A stretch of DNA of 64,000 nt from Bradyrhizobium iriomotense (GTDB lineage Bacteria; Pseudomonadota; Alphaproteobacteria; Rhizobiales; Xanthobacteraceae). Positions within the stretch are counted from its first letter, which is position 1. Each line of letters opens with the position of its first letter. The notes under the pieces were generated by a model. That model did no database searches. It had not been told where the DNA came from and saw only the letters and a program-made list of their open reading frames with translations. Location: assembly GCF_030160715.1 (NCBI RefSeq), contig NZ_BSOW01000005.1, positions 248,001 through 312,000 on the forward strand, in the 5' to 3' direction. This document shows, piece after piece, positions 46,201 through 54,527 of this stretch. Made by a program: the position numbers and the translations under genes.

Positions 46201-48782
46201 GCTTCAATAGCTGCCGTGATGTCCTGATCGGTATCGGGAAAAGTCACGCCAAAGGAGCTCAGTGCGTTTAGCGCAACAGCGAGTCCTTGGTCATATTTAC
46301 CTGCCACCTGGTAGAGCTTGATGCGCAAGCTGTGAACCTTCGCTCGATCCAGGTTTGATGACGCCCTACCTAGAATTATGTCGAAGAGCGCGTCCGCAGC
46401 TTCAAAGTTGCCGGCCAGATATTCACATTCCGAAAGCAGCAGATATAGCTCGAATGTTTGCTCGTAGCGGCTAGTCCACGCGTTCGGAGATGAAAGCTTT
46501 GTTGCCTGCATAAGATAATTGCGGGCGGACGCATAAGCGGTCGAACTCTTTGCGCGCTTTCCTGCTAACACGTTCAGCGCGGCGACCTGCTCGCGCTCGT
46601 CATGGGCCTTGATGAGGGCGACACCGCGATTGAGATGATTCAGTATGTCGAAAATCGCGTCTTCAAGTTGGTTGGGGGCGGTCCTGGCCGCGAGCACTCG
46701 GCCAATCCGAAGATGAGTTGCAGCGCGCTCGGACTCGGGGATAAGCCCATAGGCAGCTTCATGCACGCGGTCGTGGATGAATTTGTAGGCGCCCTCCACT
46801 TTGAAGATGAGGCCCGCCAAGACCGCCTCCCGGAGTGTCGCGTGAATATTCTCTTCGGGTTCTCCGTGGACCAGGATTATGGTCGCGATCTCCGCGAGGT
46901 TACCGAGACAAGCAAGTTGCCCCAACGCGCTTCGCGTCGTGTCCGGCAAGCGACGGAGCTTGCCTGCCATGAGCTCGAGGACGTTGTCTGAGAAGCCCTT
47001 TGCACGAATGCGTGAGACGTCCCAGGCCCATCTCGCGCTAGTGTGGTCAAATTGGAGAAGCCCTTCCTCTCCGAGCACCAAGAAGAATTGGATTGCAAAG
47101 AATGGATTGCCTTCTGTCTTCTGGTGGATCAGATTTGCAAGCGGCTGCGCGCTGACCTGGCCGCAATGTAGCGACTCCGCGACCATTTGCTCGATAGCTT
47201 CCTGCTTGAGCGGTGCGAGCAACGTCTCCCGCACCCTTCCGCCAGCGGCGCGGATTGTTTCCAAAATTCGTTTGAGCGGATGGGATGCGCCGACCTCGTT
47301 GTGACGATAAGCGCCCACCAGCAACAGGTGACCAATCTCGGGATGCGTGGCGAGATGTTCCAGCATCTCCAGTGTTCCCGTGTCCAGCCATTGTAAATCG
47401 TCTAGGAACAGCGCCAGGGGATGCTCTGGTCGAGCGAATACGCCGACGAAGCGGCGGAATACGCGTTGAAATCTATTATAATCCTCCTGCGGCGGGAGTT
47501 CAGGAACGGCAGGCTGCTCCCCGATAATCAGCGCAAGCTCCGGGATCAGCTTGATCATGAGCTGGCCATTGAAGCCTAGCGCATCGAGTAGTAACGCTCG
47601 CCAGAGAGATATTTCCTCGTCATTCTTGCTGAGGAGCTGTCGTACGAGTGACTGGAACGCTTGAGCCAGAGTTGCGTAAGGGATATCGCGTTTATATTGA
47701 TCGAACTTACCACTGGCGAAAAGGCCGCGCGGTGGCACTAGAGCCTTATGCAATTCGTTTACGACTGAGGATTTGCCGATTCCGGCGCAGCCGGAGATGA
47801 GCACGATTTCAGTCATTCCGTCAGTAACGACCCGATCAAAGGCCGCGAAAAGACTATCGACCTCCACTTCTCGACCATAAAGCTTTTCCGGAATCAGCAA
47901 CCTGTCCGACGTGTCGTGGATGGCAAGCGCAAACGAATGGATTCGGCCATGAGCGTCCCATTCGGAGAGACAACGCAGCAAATCAGCCTCGACGCCTGCT
48001 GCAGTCTGGTAGCGACTTTCGGCATTCTTAGCGAGGAGCTTCAAAACGATTGCCGCGACAGGGGCTGGGATCGCGTTGACTCGCTCGTTGGGCGGCATCG
48101 GATGCCGGGCGATGTGACAATGAACCCATTCCATCGGATCGATGGCAGAGAATGGAAGCGATCCCGTGAGCATCTGGTAGAAGGTCACACCGAGAGAATA
48201 GAGATCGCTGCGGGTATCGATCGATCGATTCATTCGTCCGGTCTGTTCGGGCGACATGTAGGGCAGAGTTCCGGCAATCACCTCGGGCGGACTAGGACTT
48301 TGATGCTCGCGCGGCAGGCGTGAAGCAATGCCGAACCCAGTGAGCTTGACCTCTCCGGTCGTGCCATTCACGAAGATGTTGGTCGGCTTCAGGTCCTTGT
48401 GGATGAGGCCGCGCCGATGGACGTTGCCTACTGCCACCGCGATACCCATGGCGAGGGGTAGGAAGCTTTCGACCTCCATTGGTACGCCGATCAAGTTCGC
48501 GAGCGGCTCTCCCCCCGGGTCCTCGAGAAGCAATACAGTCCGACCGCCTTCATGAAGCAGATCTAACGGACGTACCGCCCACGCAGGATCCAGTTCGTCC
48601 TTCCACGCGTATTCGTGAGCAAGGCGATCAATGATGGCAGGACGGGGATGCTCCGAGGACGGCCGCACAGCTAGTGCGGCAACGAGGTTGCCGTCAGACG
48701 TCCTATGCCATCCTCGGCAGAAGACGCGCTCGCCATCCTCCCACGCAACGTGGAACCTGCCATTCGAGCGAACTGCATCCAT
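43257..48782 (-). CDS. Giant hybrid: Ser/Thr kinase-like, AAA/STAND ATPase, TPR-like, GAF, PAS, histidine kinase (copy B)
   Basis: 1841 residues from the ATG matching copy A's start (MDAVRS). Same architecture: kinase-like part with HKDLKPTN (D130) but TGFG (G149) instead of DFG, ATPase with GCAGIGKS, a helical middle, GAF, PAS, HisKA (SIAHEVNQP) and HATPase. The two ends are very similar to copy A, roughly five residues in six in the kinase core by eye, whereas the helical middle (about residues 690-1230) is scarcely alignable and its DNA is visibly less GC-rich. The paralogues probably share output while sensing different partners. Confidence 0.93.
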   Translation of the reverse strand: MDAVRSNGRFHVAWEDGERVFCRGWHRTSDGNLVAALAVRPSSEHPRPAIIDRLAHEYAWKDELDPAWAVRPLDLLHEGGRTVLLLEDPGGEPLANLIGVPMEVESFLPLAMGIAVAVGNVHRRGLIHKDLKPTNIFVNGTTGEVKLTGFGIASRLPREHQSPSPPEVIAGTLPYMSPEQTGRMNRSIDTRSDLYSLGVTFYQMLTGSLPFSAIDPMEWVHCHIARHPMPPNERVNAIPAPVAAIVLKLLAKNAESRYQTAAGVEADLLRCLSEWDAHGRIHSFALAIHDTSDRLLIPEKLYGREVEVDSLFAAFDRVVTDGMTEIVLISGCAGIGKSSVVNELHKALVPPRGLFASGKFDQYKRDIPYATLAQAFQSLVRQLLSKNDEEISLWRALLLDALGFNGQLMIKLIPELALIIGEQPAVPELPPQEDYNRFQRVFRRFVGVFARPEHPLALFLDDLQWLDTGTLEMLEHLATHPEIGHLLLVGAYRHNEVGASHPLKRILETIRAAGGRVRETLLAPLKQEAIEQMVAESLHCGQVSAQPLANLIHQKTEGNPFFAIQFFLVLGEEGLLQFDHTSARWAWDVSRIRAKGFSDNVLELMAGKLRRLPDTTRSALGQLACLGNLAEIATIILVHGEPEENIHATLREAVLAGLIFKVEGAYKFIHDRVHEAAYGLIPESERAATHLRIGRVLAARTAPNQLEDAIFDILNHLNRGVALIKAHDEREQVAALNVLAGKRAKSSTAYASARNYLMQATKLSSPNAWTSRYEQTFELYLLLSECEYLAGNFEAADALFDIILGRASSNLDRAKVHSLRIKLYQVAGKYDQGLAVALNALSSFGVTFPDTDQDITAAIEAQFGNLPVNLAGRPIGALLDAAVAIDPVRRTIIELLVDATPCAYIARPPLFPLVALEGVNRSIRDGNTEQSSYVYGVFALWLVSLKGDIGSAYQFSEMSLRLNERFNNLRLRGTLLHLHGDHVNFWRRHFATGLPILEQAFEACLEVGDLVYAGFLAFETVWQLIEKGDALEDVLTSAGRYAAFAKQSHNDAVFETIRIEQQFIASLQGRTKTPLSFEDGTFDEATCFATIARAAFGCGIVFYHIMKQILAVLYGQYEDAMEAAVEAESVLGAAMAMPIEATHHFCHALTLTGLYPTASALQQEHYRSLLDEKLKKLRLWADNCPENYHSRYALVSAEIARIEQRDMDAMRLYEEAIRSAHEGGLIHNEAMASELAGQFYLAVGLETGGYAHLRNARACFLVWGADGKVRQLDELYPHLKENEPAPGVTSTISAPIEHLDLATVIKVSQAISGEIVLQRLVDSLMRMAVEQAGAERGLLIVVRGDKLQVEAEATSGGDTLIFQRGGRSVTTAMLPESMLQYVLRSRESVILGDAITQSPFDADPYVRERQARSILCLPLITQAKLIGVLYLENNITPHVFAPARIALLKLVASQAAIALENSRLYSDLQEREAKIRRLVDANIIGIVIFDLESRIIEANDAFLRIVGYDRAALASGQIRGVDLTAPEWRDRNAQMLEEVKTTGIAQPYEKEYLRRDGSRVPVLVGAASFEESGSQGVAFVLDLTERRRAESEARESERRYRETQTELAHANRVATMGQLTASIAHEVNQPITAMIGNAEASLRWLARRPPDLAEVRQLLERIAKDGRRVGNVVDRTRNLVKRAPLRTERVEINAAIDEVIELTRAEATKSHISVRTQFAEDLPPVGADRTQLQQVILNLIINAVYALNDNEARRELLISTSTDGSGGVLVSVRDSGKGISPEQLERLFDPFYTTKPGGMGMGLSICRSIIESHGGRIWAAANPPQGAAFHFTIPQLDNVVV

Positions 48783-48832
48783 ATCAGCGCCGGTTCGGCA
48801 CAAGCGAGAACCATCGACGTTGATGATCCCGG
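48783..48832. repeat. Duplicated 5' flank of hybrid kinase copy B
   Basis: Homologous to the 50 bases upstream of copy A (shared CGCCGGTTCGG, ACCATCGACGT, GATGATCC). It marks the outer edge of the tandem duplication. Confidence 0.7.
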
Positions 48833-49125
48833 GAAATGTCGCCCTATTGATGCGGCAAGCGCGATTTCAACGCAAGGCGTTTCTCTTTGCGCACAAGGGC
48901 TTTAGTGGCTCGTGGTTTCAACGCCTGTCGACAATTAACGAAGCTTAGCAGCCAATTTTGTCGTCATAATCCGAGGTGCCTCTGATCATGCGCGCGGCCC
49001 CCAAGATTTGCCTATAAAACCGACCCGCCGGACTCCCTCTCCTTCATCGTCACGCAATGTCACGTATGGACTTCAGGTGCCATTGAATTATGATTCCGGC
49101 GTTAAATTTCGTTAAGAGGCGTTAA
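48833..49125. promoter_or_regulatory. Divergent control region, hybrid kinase B / STAND regulator
   Basis: About 290 AT-richer bases with no credible gene. The right edge holds three phased CGTTAA repeats listed separately. Promoters for both divergent genes are expected here. Confidence 0.5.
49100..49125 (+). promoter_or_regulatory. Three CGTTAA direct repeats with 10-base period
   Basis: CGTTAA occurs at 49100, 49110 and 49120, exactly one helical turn apart, and ends directly against the GTG start of the winged-helix regulator. OmpR-type winged helices bind direct repeats of about 10-11 bases on one DNA face, so autoregulation is plausible. The AAGAGGC between the second and third repeat may also serve as the ribosome-binding site. 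Confidence 0.5.
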
Positions 49126-51963
49126 GTGCCGCCAGTGCCCGCAACATCTTCTGTTGAAGGCTTCGCTTTCGGCCCTTTCCGGCTGTTTCCCGCGCGTCAT
49201 TTGCTTCTGAAGGGTTCCAAACCGCTTCGACTTGGCGGTCGCGCGCTGGACACACTAACCGCACTGGTTGAACAGGCCGGCAAGCTCGTCTCCAAGGATG
49301 ACCTCGAGGCTCGCGTCTGGCCGAACGCACGCGTGTCGGAGAGTGCTCTCCGTGTGCACATCGCTGTGCTCCGTCGAGTTCTCGGCGAAGACGGCGACAA
49401 CGACCGGTTCATCAAGACCGTGCCTGGTCGCGGCTATTGTTTTGTGGCGTCTACGTCGAAAGTCTCGAACGACCAGATCGCAATTCCAGACGAGCGAAAA
49501 GGCAATATGCCCACGACGCGCGTGCGCATGCTTGGCCGTGCCGATACCGTCACGACACTCGCACGTACGTTGCCGAAGGAACGTTTCATAACAATCGTTG
49601 GTCCGGGCGGAATTGGCAAGACAACCGTCGCGCTCGCAGTCGCTGAAGCGTTGGATTTCTCCTATGACGATGGGGAATATTTTGTCGATCTAGCGCCGAT
49701 CTCGGATCATACGCTTGTTCTCAACACCTTGGCGTCGATACTTGGCGTGACACTTCGGTCTGGAGACCCCCTGGAAAGTCTGACGCGCTTTCTGACAAAC
49801 AAGCGGCTGCTGCTGTTGCTCGATAGTTGCGAGCATGTCGTCACGGCTGTAGCTGAGATCGCCGAGACGATTTGCAACCGAACGTCGGGAGTGCACATTC
49901 TCGCTACGAGTCGCGAACGACTCCGCGTTCAGGGCGAGCAAGTTCACCGGTTATCGCCGCTCGATGTACCTCCCGCCGGCAAATCATTGACTGCCGCGGA
50001 CGCGCTGCTCTTCTCTTCCGTGCAGCTGTTCATCGATTGTGTAACGGCGACCTTGGAAGATTTTCAATTGCGCGACATTGACGCGCCTCGCATTGCGGAT
50101 ATTTGCCGTCATCTTGACGGAATTCCTCTCGCGATTGAGATCGCCGCGGGACGTGTCGACGCATTTGGCGTCGCTGGCCTCGCGACCCAGATTAGCAATC
50201 GCTTTCAGCTTCTAACGCAGGGCCGACGCACCGCGCTCGCTCGGCACCAAACGCTTAGTCGGGCGCTCGACTGGAGCTATGAGCTACTGTCTGAGGCCGA
50301 GCGAGCGGTCCTGCGCCGTTTGTCGATCTTTGTTGGACGCTTTACATTCGACGCGGCGGCCGCCGTTGGACCACCCGGCGATGGCGAAGCGGATTTTGCC
50401 GAGTTGCTTGCAAATCTGGTCTCAAAGTCACTGGTCACCGCCGATATCGGTCGATCGAAGGTTCGCTATCGCCTCTTTGACACGACTCGCGCTTACGCGT
50501 TCGAGAAGCTGCTTGAGAGTGGCGAGCATTCCACGCAGGCACGCCGCCATGCGACTCATTTATGTGAGGTCATGAAGCATGCGGAGAACGATTGGAATGC
50601 GTTGAGCACCTCGGACTGGCTGGCAGAATATGGTGACCACATTGATGACATCCGATCGGCGCTCGAATGGGCACTCGCCGAGAGCAGCGCTTCCGAATTG
50701 GCCGTTGATCTGACAGTCGCTGCCGTGCCGTTGTGGCTTCAGCTGTCGTTGATGGACGAATGCAAACGTCGGGTTGAACAGGCACTCGATACGCTACGGT
50801 CGCACAGCGCAGACCAGCTTGAGCGCAAGATGCATCTTTATGCGGCGCTTGGATCAACTCTCATTTACACGGACCTCGGCCCCCGCGCGCGTGACGCTTG
50901 GACCAGCACTTACGACATCGCCGAAGGGCTAGCTAATATCGACTATAAGCTTCGTGCATTGTGGGGCCTTTGGGTCGATCGTATCAATAGCGGAGAGTAT
51001 AACGAGTCCCTGAGCCTCGCGAAACGCTTCAGCAGTGCAGCCGAGCCCTCTATCGACCCCCTCGATGGACTGGTCGGTGACCGAATGTTGGGGACCACCT
51101 TGCACCTGATGGGCGAACAAGCGGAAGCTCGCCTCTATACTGAACGCATGCTGAGTGGTTATGGACCGATCACGCGCGCGCCACACATGGTGCGCTTTCA
51201 ATTCGATCAGCGATCGACTTCAACCTGCTTCCAGGCGCGGATACTCTGGCTTCTGGGCTTCCCCGATCAGGCTACGCGGCTGGCGGATCGAGCAAGTAGC
51301 GACTGTCTAGCGACGGGCCATTTGCTATCCATCTGCACCGTGTTGGGGCAAGGGGGATGTCTGGTCGCATTGCTGAACGGAGACCTTGATAAGGCCGACG
51401 AATTCTGTTCAGCGTTAATCGACAGATCCAAACACGCTCCCGGCCTTTGGTACGATTGGGCACTTTATTTTCGGGGAGTCATTTTGGCGCGCCGTGGCGA
51501 CCACGTAGAAGGCCTTCGAAGATTGCGGCCTCTGCTCTCGGTGGCGCCGGAAATCCTATCAATGCCCCGCTATCTGCCGCTGCTTGCGGAGGCCGCCACC
51601 TGTCTCGCCGCCTGCGGCGAGTTGCCAGAAGCGCTGGCGACCATCAACCGCGCATTAGAGCGTTCCACACGGCAGCAGGAGCATTGGTACACGCCCGAGC
51701 TCTTGAGGATCAAAGCCGAGCTAACACTTAGCGAAGGCTTTGCCGACGCCGCCGCAGAGCTGCTGGACAACTCCTCGGAGTGGGCGCGTCGACAGGGCGC
51801 AAACTCTTGGGAGTTGCGGGCGGCAATTAGCTTGCTCCGGCTACGTGGCAACCAAAATGAAGCCGCGCGCAACAACTTGGCTTCGATCCTGGCTCGCTTC
51901 ACCGAGGGTTTTCTGTCGGGAGATCTAAGGATGGCCAGAAACCTACTCGGCGCATCGGGGTAG
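49126..51963 (+). CDS. Winged-helix / NB-ARC (STAND) ATPase regulator with TPR region
   Basis: 945 residues from a GTG. An OmpR-like winged helix (about 14-107, ending GRGYCFVAS) is followed by an NB-ARC ATPase with Walker A GPGGIGKTT (159-167), Walker B LLLLLDSCEH and the GIPLAIEIAAGR motif, then a winged-helix-like segment and about 450 residues of TPR-like helices. This is the AfsR/MalT-style plan: ATP-driven switching controlled by ligand or protein binding to the TPR part. Full-length paralogue of the truncated regulator on the other side of the hybrid kinases. Confidence 0.9.
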   Translation: MPPVPATSSVEGFAFGPFRLFPARHLLLKGSKPLRLGGRALDTLTALVEQAGKLVSKDDLEARVWPNARVSESALRVHIAVLRRVLGEDGDNDRFIKTVPGRGYCFVASTSKVSNDQIAIPDERKGNMPTTRVRMLGRADTVTTLARTLPKERFITIVGPGGIGKTTVALAVAEALDFSYDDGEYFVDLAPISDHTLVLNTLASILGVTLRSGDPLESLTRFLTNKRLLLLLDSCEHVVTAVAEIAETICNRTSGVHILATSRERLRVQGEQVHRLSPLDVPPAGKSLTAADALLFSSVQLFIDCVTATLEDFQLRDIDAPRIADICRHLDGIPLAIEIAAGRVDAFGVAGLATQISNRFQLLTQGRRTALARHQTLSRALDWSYELLSEAERAVLRRLSIFVGRFTFDAAAAVGPPGDGEADFAELLANLVSKSLVTADIGRSKVRYRLFDTTRAYAFEKLLESGEHSTQARRHATHLCEVMKHAENDWNALSTSDWLAEYGDHIDDIRSALEWALAESSASELAVDLTVAAVPLWLQLSLMDECKRRVEQALDTLRSHSADQLERKMHLYAALGSTLIYTDLGPRARDAWTSTYDIAEGLANIDYKLRALWGLWVDRINSGEYNESLSLAKRFSSAAEPSIDPLDGLVGDRMLGTTLHLMGEQAEARLYTERMLSGYGPITRAPHMVRFQFDQRSTSTCFQARILWLLGFPDQATRLADRASSDCLATGHLLSICTVLGQGGCLVALLNGDLDKADEFCSALIDRSKHAPGLWYDWALYFRGVILARRGDHVEGLRRLRPLLSVAPEILSMPRYLPLLAEAATCLAACGELPEALATINRALERSTRQQEHWYTPELLRIKAELTLSEGFADAAAELLDNSSEWARRQGANSWELRAAISLLRLRGNQNEAARNNLASILARFTEGFLSGDLRMARNLLGASG

Positions 51964-52137
51964 TGCCAGCAAGAGCGCAGCGAGACCTTCGCCGAGCACA
52001 CGCCGATAATCGAACCTTGGTCGCGTGACCCGGTTTGCTAACGGGCTTACTCTGTACGCGCCAAGCCTTGTACCGCGGGCAGCACGTAGCTTCACAACCT
52101 CGATTCGGAGGTGGGAATTTGATGTGCTATCGGTCAT
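51943..52137 (-). CDS. Possible small hypothetical protein
   Basis: 64 codons starting at an ATG that has an unusually good AGAGGGGGG ribosome-binding site. The sequence (MTDSTSNSHLRIEVVKLRAA start, many arginines) matches nothing I recognise. It overlaps the 3' end of the STAND regulator on the other strand by about 20 bases. It may be a real short gene or a chance frame in the 280-base gap. Confidence 0.3.
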   Translation of the reverse strand: MTDSTSNSHLRIEVVKLRAARGTRLGAYRVSPLANRVTRPRFDYRRVLGEGLAALLLALPRCAE

Positions 52138-52244
52138 CGGTCCCCCCTCTTGTTTCACCATCGCTTCTTCTCCAAACGCGGACCCGCCTTCGGCTCGCTG
52201 CTTTTTGACGGCGATTTACCAGCTTTTACACCTGGGCTGACGAA

Positions 52245-53900
52245 ATGCTGGCTAGATTGTGCCGGGCGCGGCCTTGGTCGACGTTGGGACGGCTGAAACG
52301 CGACGGCCGCTCACCTAGCCAGGCAGATCGGATTGACGGGATGCTCGGTGCCACGACGCAGCAGAGTGCGATTACGCATCAGGTTTCAACTCTGAGCGAG
52401 CCGTTCGCAGGCGAGAGTTTGCAGTTGCACGACCTGGCACCAACTTCCGATCACATGAAGGACGAAAGTCAACAACCGCATGACGATCCGCTCGGGTTGC
52501 GGCTGAGGGAGGCCCTTGAGCGCGAAGCGGCGACAGCAGAGATATTGAGAGTGATCGCGGGGTCGCCTGCCGGCTTCGGTCCCATCTTTGCTGCGATCGC
52601 AGAGAGATCCAATAAGCTCGTCAATGGACTGTCTACGGCGGTCCTTCAAAAGATCGATGACCGGTTGCATCTCGCCGCGTTCACTCGGCGGAGCGAGGTG
52701 GCCGATACAGCTTTGATCAATCTGTTTCCCTTGAGGCTTTCGGACGTCAACTGGTATGCGACGACAATCCGGGAGATCCGGCCTGTTCAAATCGAAGATT
52801 GCGAGGTGGGGTTCGCCGAGCACCCGGGTCTATTGGATCTTTCGCGAAAGCGAGGTTTCCGAAGCGTCGTTCTGATTCCGCTCTTTGGCCACTCCGGGAG
52901 CATCGGCATTATCAGCGTGACCCGTGCAGAGACTGGTACATTCAGGGAAGAACACATTCGATTATTGCGAACGTTTGCCGACCAGGCGGTCATCGCAATC
53001 GAGAACGCACGGTTGTTCAACGAAGTACAGGCCAGGACCACCGAACTTGCGCAATCGCTGGAGGAACTGCGCGTGGCCCAGGATCGCCTTGTGCAGACCG
53101 AAAAGCTTGCTTCTCTCGGCCAGCTCACTGCAGGCATCGCCCACGAAATCAAGAACCCGCTCAACTTCGTCAACAATTTCTCGGCATTGTCGGTTGAGCT
53201 GACCGACGAGCTCAATGACCTCTTGAAGCCGACACCCCTCGCCGAGGAGCTCCGTTCAAAGGTCGACGAGTTGACCGGTCTTCTCAAAGACAACCTCGAG
53301 AAGGTCGTCCAGCATGGCAAGCGAGCCGATTGCATCGTCAAGAGCATGCTGCTGCACTCGCGCGAACGCTCCGGCGAGCGCCGCCCGGCTGACATCAATG
53401 CGCTGCTCGAGGAAAGCCTCAACCTCGCCTATCACGGCGCGCGCGCGGAGGATTCGGCCTTCGACGTCGCGCTCCGGCGCGAGTTGGACCCGGATGCTGG
53501 AACGAAGGATGTCTATCCGCAGGAGATAACGCGCGCGCTGCTCAACCTTATTTTAAACGGCTTCTACGCCGCGACCAAGCGCAAGGAGACGGCCGGCGCG
53601 GGGTTCGAGCCGACCCTGTGCGCCAGCACCAGGAGCGTACGCGGTGGGGTCGAAATCAAAATTCGTGACAATGGCGCGGGCATCCCCGAGGAGTTGAAGG
53701 AGAAGATCTTCAATCCCTTCTTCACGACCAAACCGGCCGGCGAAGGAACAGGCCTCGGCCTTTCGATCTGCCACGACATCATCGTGAAACAGCACGGCGG
53801 CCGCATCGACGTCGTGACCGAACCGGGCGTGTTTACCGAATTCACCATCACGCTGCCACGCATCGGGGCCGCCCAGATCCGTAAGGAAAGCAAAAATTGA
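52245..53900 (+). CDS. GAF-domain sensor histidine kinase
   Basis: Up to 551 residues. A GAF domain (about 105-255) leads by coiled coil to HisKA with H300 (GIAHEIKNPLNFVNNF), an N-box LNLILNGFYAA, G1 RDNGAGIP and G2 GEGTGLGLSI. It is cytoplasmic. The first 70 residues look non-conserved, and ATGs at 52341 and 52455 are alternative starts; none has a clear ribosome-binding site. Its stop overlaps the receiver-protein start, so the two form a coupled two-component pair. Confidence 0.88.
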   Translation: MLARLCRARPWSTLGRLKRDGRSPSQADRIDGMLGATTQQSAITHQVSTLSEPFAGESLQLHDLAPTSDHMKDESQQPHDDPLGLRLREALEREAATAEILRVIAGSPAGFGPIFAAIAERSNKLVNGLSTAVLQKIDDRLHLAAFTRRSEVADTALINLFPLRLSDVNWYATTIREIRPVQIEDCEVGFAEHPGLLDLSRKRGFRSVVLIPLFGHSGSIGIISVTRAETGTFREEHIRLLRTFADQAVIAIENARLFNEVQARTTELAQSLEELRVAQDRLVQTEKLASLGQLTAGIAHEIKNPLNFVNNFSALSVELTDELNDLLKPTPLAEELRSKVDELTGLLKDNLEKVVQHGKRADCIVKSMLLHSRERSGERRPADINALLEESLNLAYHGARAEDSAFDVALRRELDPDAGTKDVYPQEITRALLNLILNGFYAATKRKETAGAGFEPTLCASTRSVRGGVEIKIRDNGAGIPEELKEKIFNPFFTTKPAGEGTGLGLSICHDIIVKQHGGRIDVVTEPGVFTEFTITLPRIGAAQIRKESKN

Positions 53901-54355
53901 CCGTCTATATTCTGGTCGTAGACGATGAACCCGACGTCGAAGCCCTGTTCCGCCAACGGTTCCGGCGCGATCTGCGTTCCGAGCGTTTTCTGATGGAGTT
54001 CGCGACGTCAGCGGCGGCGGCGCTGAGGCGTGCCGCGGAGATCCGGGACGCCTCGCTTATCCTCATCCTGTCGGACATCAATATGCCCGGGATGAGCGGG
54101 CTGGAGCTGCTGCCGGTCATGCGCGCGGCGCACCCCGATGTGCCGGTTATCATGATCACCGCCTATAGCGATGCAGAAACGCACAGAAAAGCGATCGAAC
54201 GCGGCGCAGAGGGCTTGTTGACGAAGCCGATCGACTTTGCGCTGCTGCGCGAGGCAATCGACATGAGGCTCGAGCACGCGTCAACTCTCCCGACCTTGCA
54301 CCCGACGGACGGCCCGAGCCGCAGTTGCGGAAACAAGAGTCGTTGCGACAGCTGA
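53897..54355 (+). CDS. Response regulator, receiver domain only
   Basis: 152 residues from a TTG that overlaps the kinase stop by 4 bases. Receiver domain: DDE at 9-11, phosphoacceptor D60 in ILSDINMPGMSG, MITAYSD and the switch lysine in LTKPID. No output domain; the last 30 residues are polar and disordered-looking. Cognate partner of the upstream GAF kinase. The rare TTG start suggests tight coupling and low independent expression. Confidence 0.88.
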   Translation: MTVYILVVDDEPDVEALFRQRFRRDLRSERFLMEFATSAAAALRRAAEIRDASLILILSDINMPGMSGLELLPVMRAAHPDVPVIMITAYSDAETHRKAIERGAEGLLTKPIDFALLREAIDMRLEHASTLPTLHPTDGPSRSCGNKSRCDS

Positions 54356-54527
54356 AAGGCGAAGATCGCAGCTATCGGGGAGCCTTGATGCCTGATACTC
54401 TTGGGATTGTCCGGGGTTCATCTGCAAAACGCCGGCTAATATGAAAATCTGATCCCCCGGGGGTGCGACGCTGCGCGAAATCGCCACGATTTGGCGGTTG
54501 CGAGGCGAAAATCCGAAGGGGAACGCC

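Noticed and set aside
52025..52240. 71-codon + strand frame in the gap before the GAF kinase
   Set aside because: No ribosome-binding site and no recognisable sequence; the opposite-strand small frame has a better start signal and is listed at low confidence instead.
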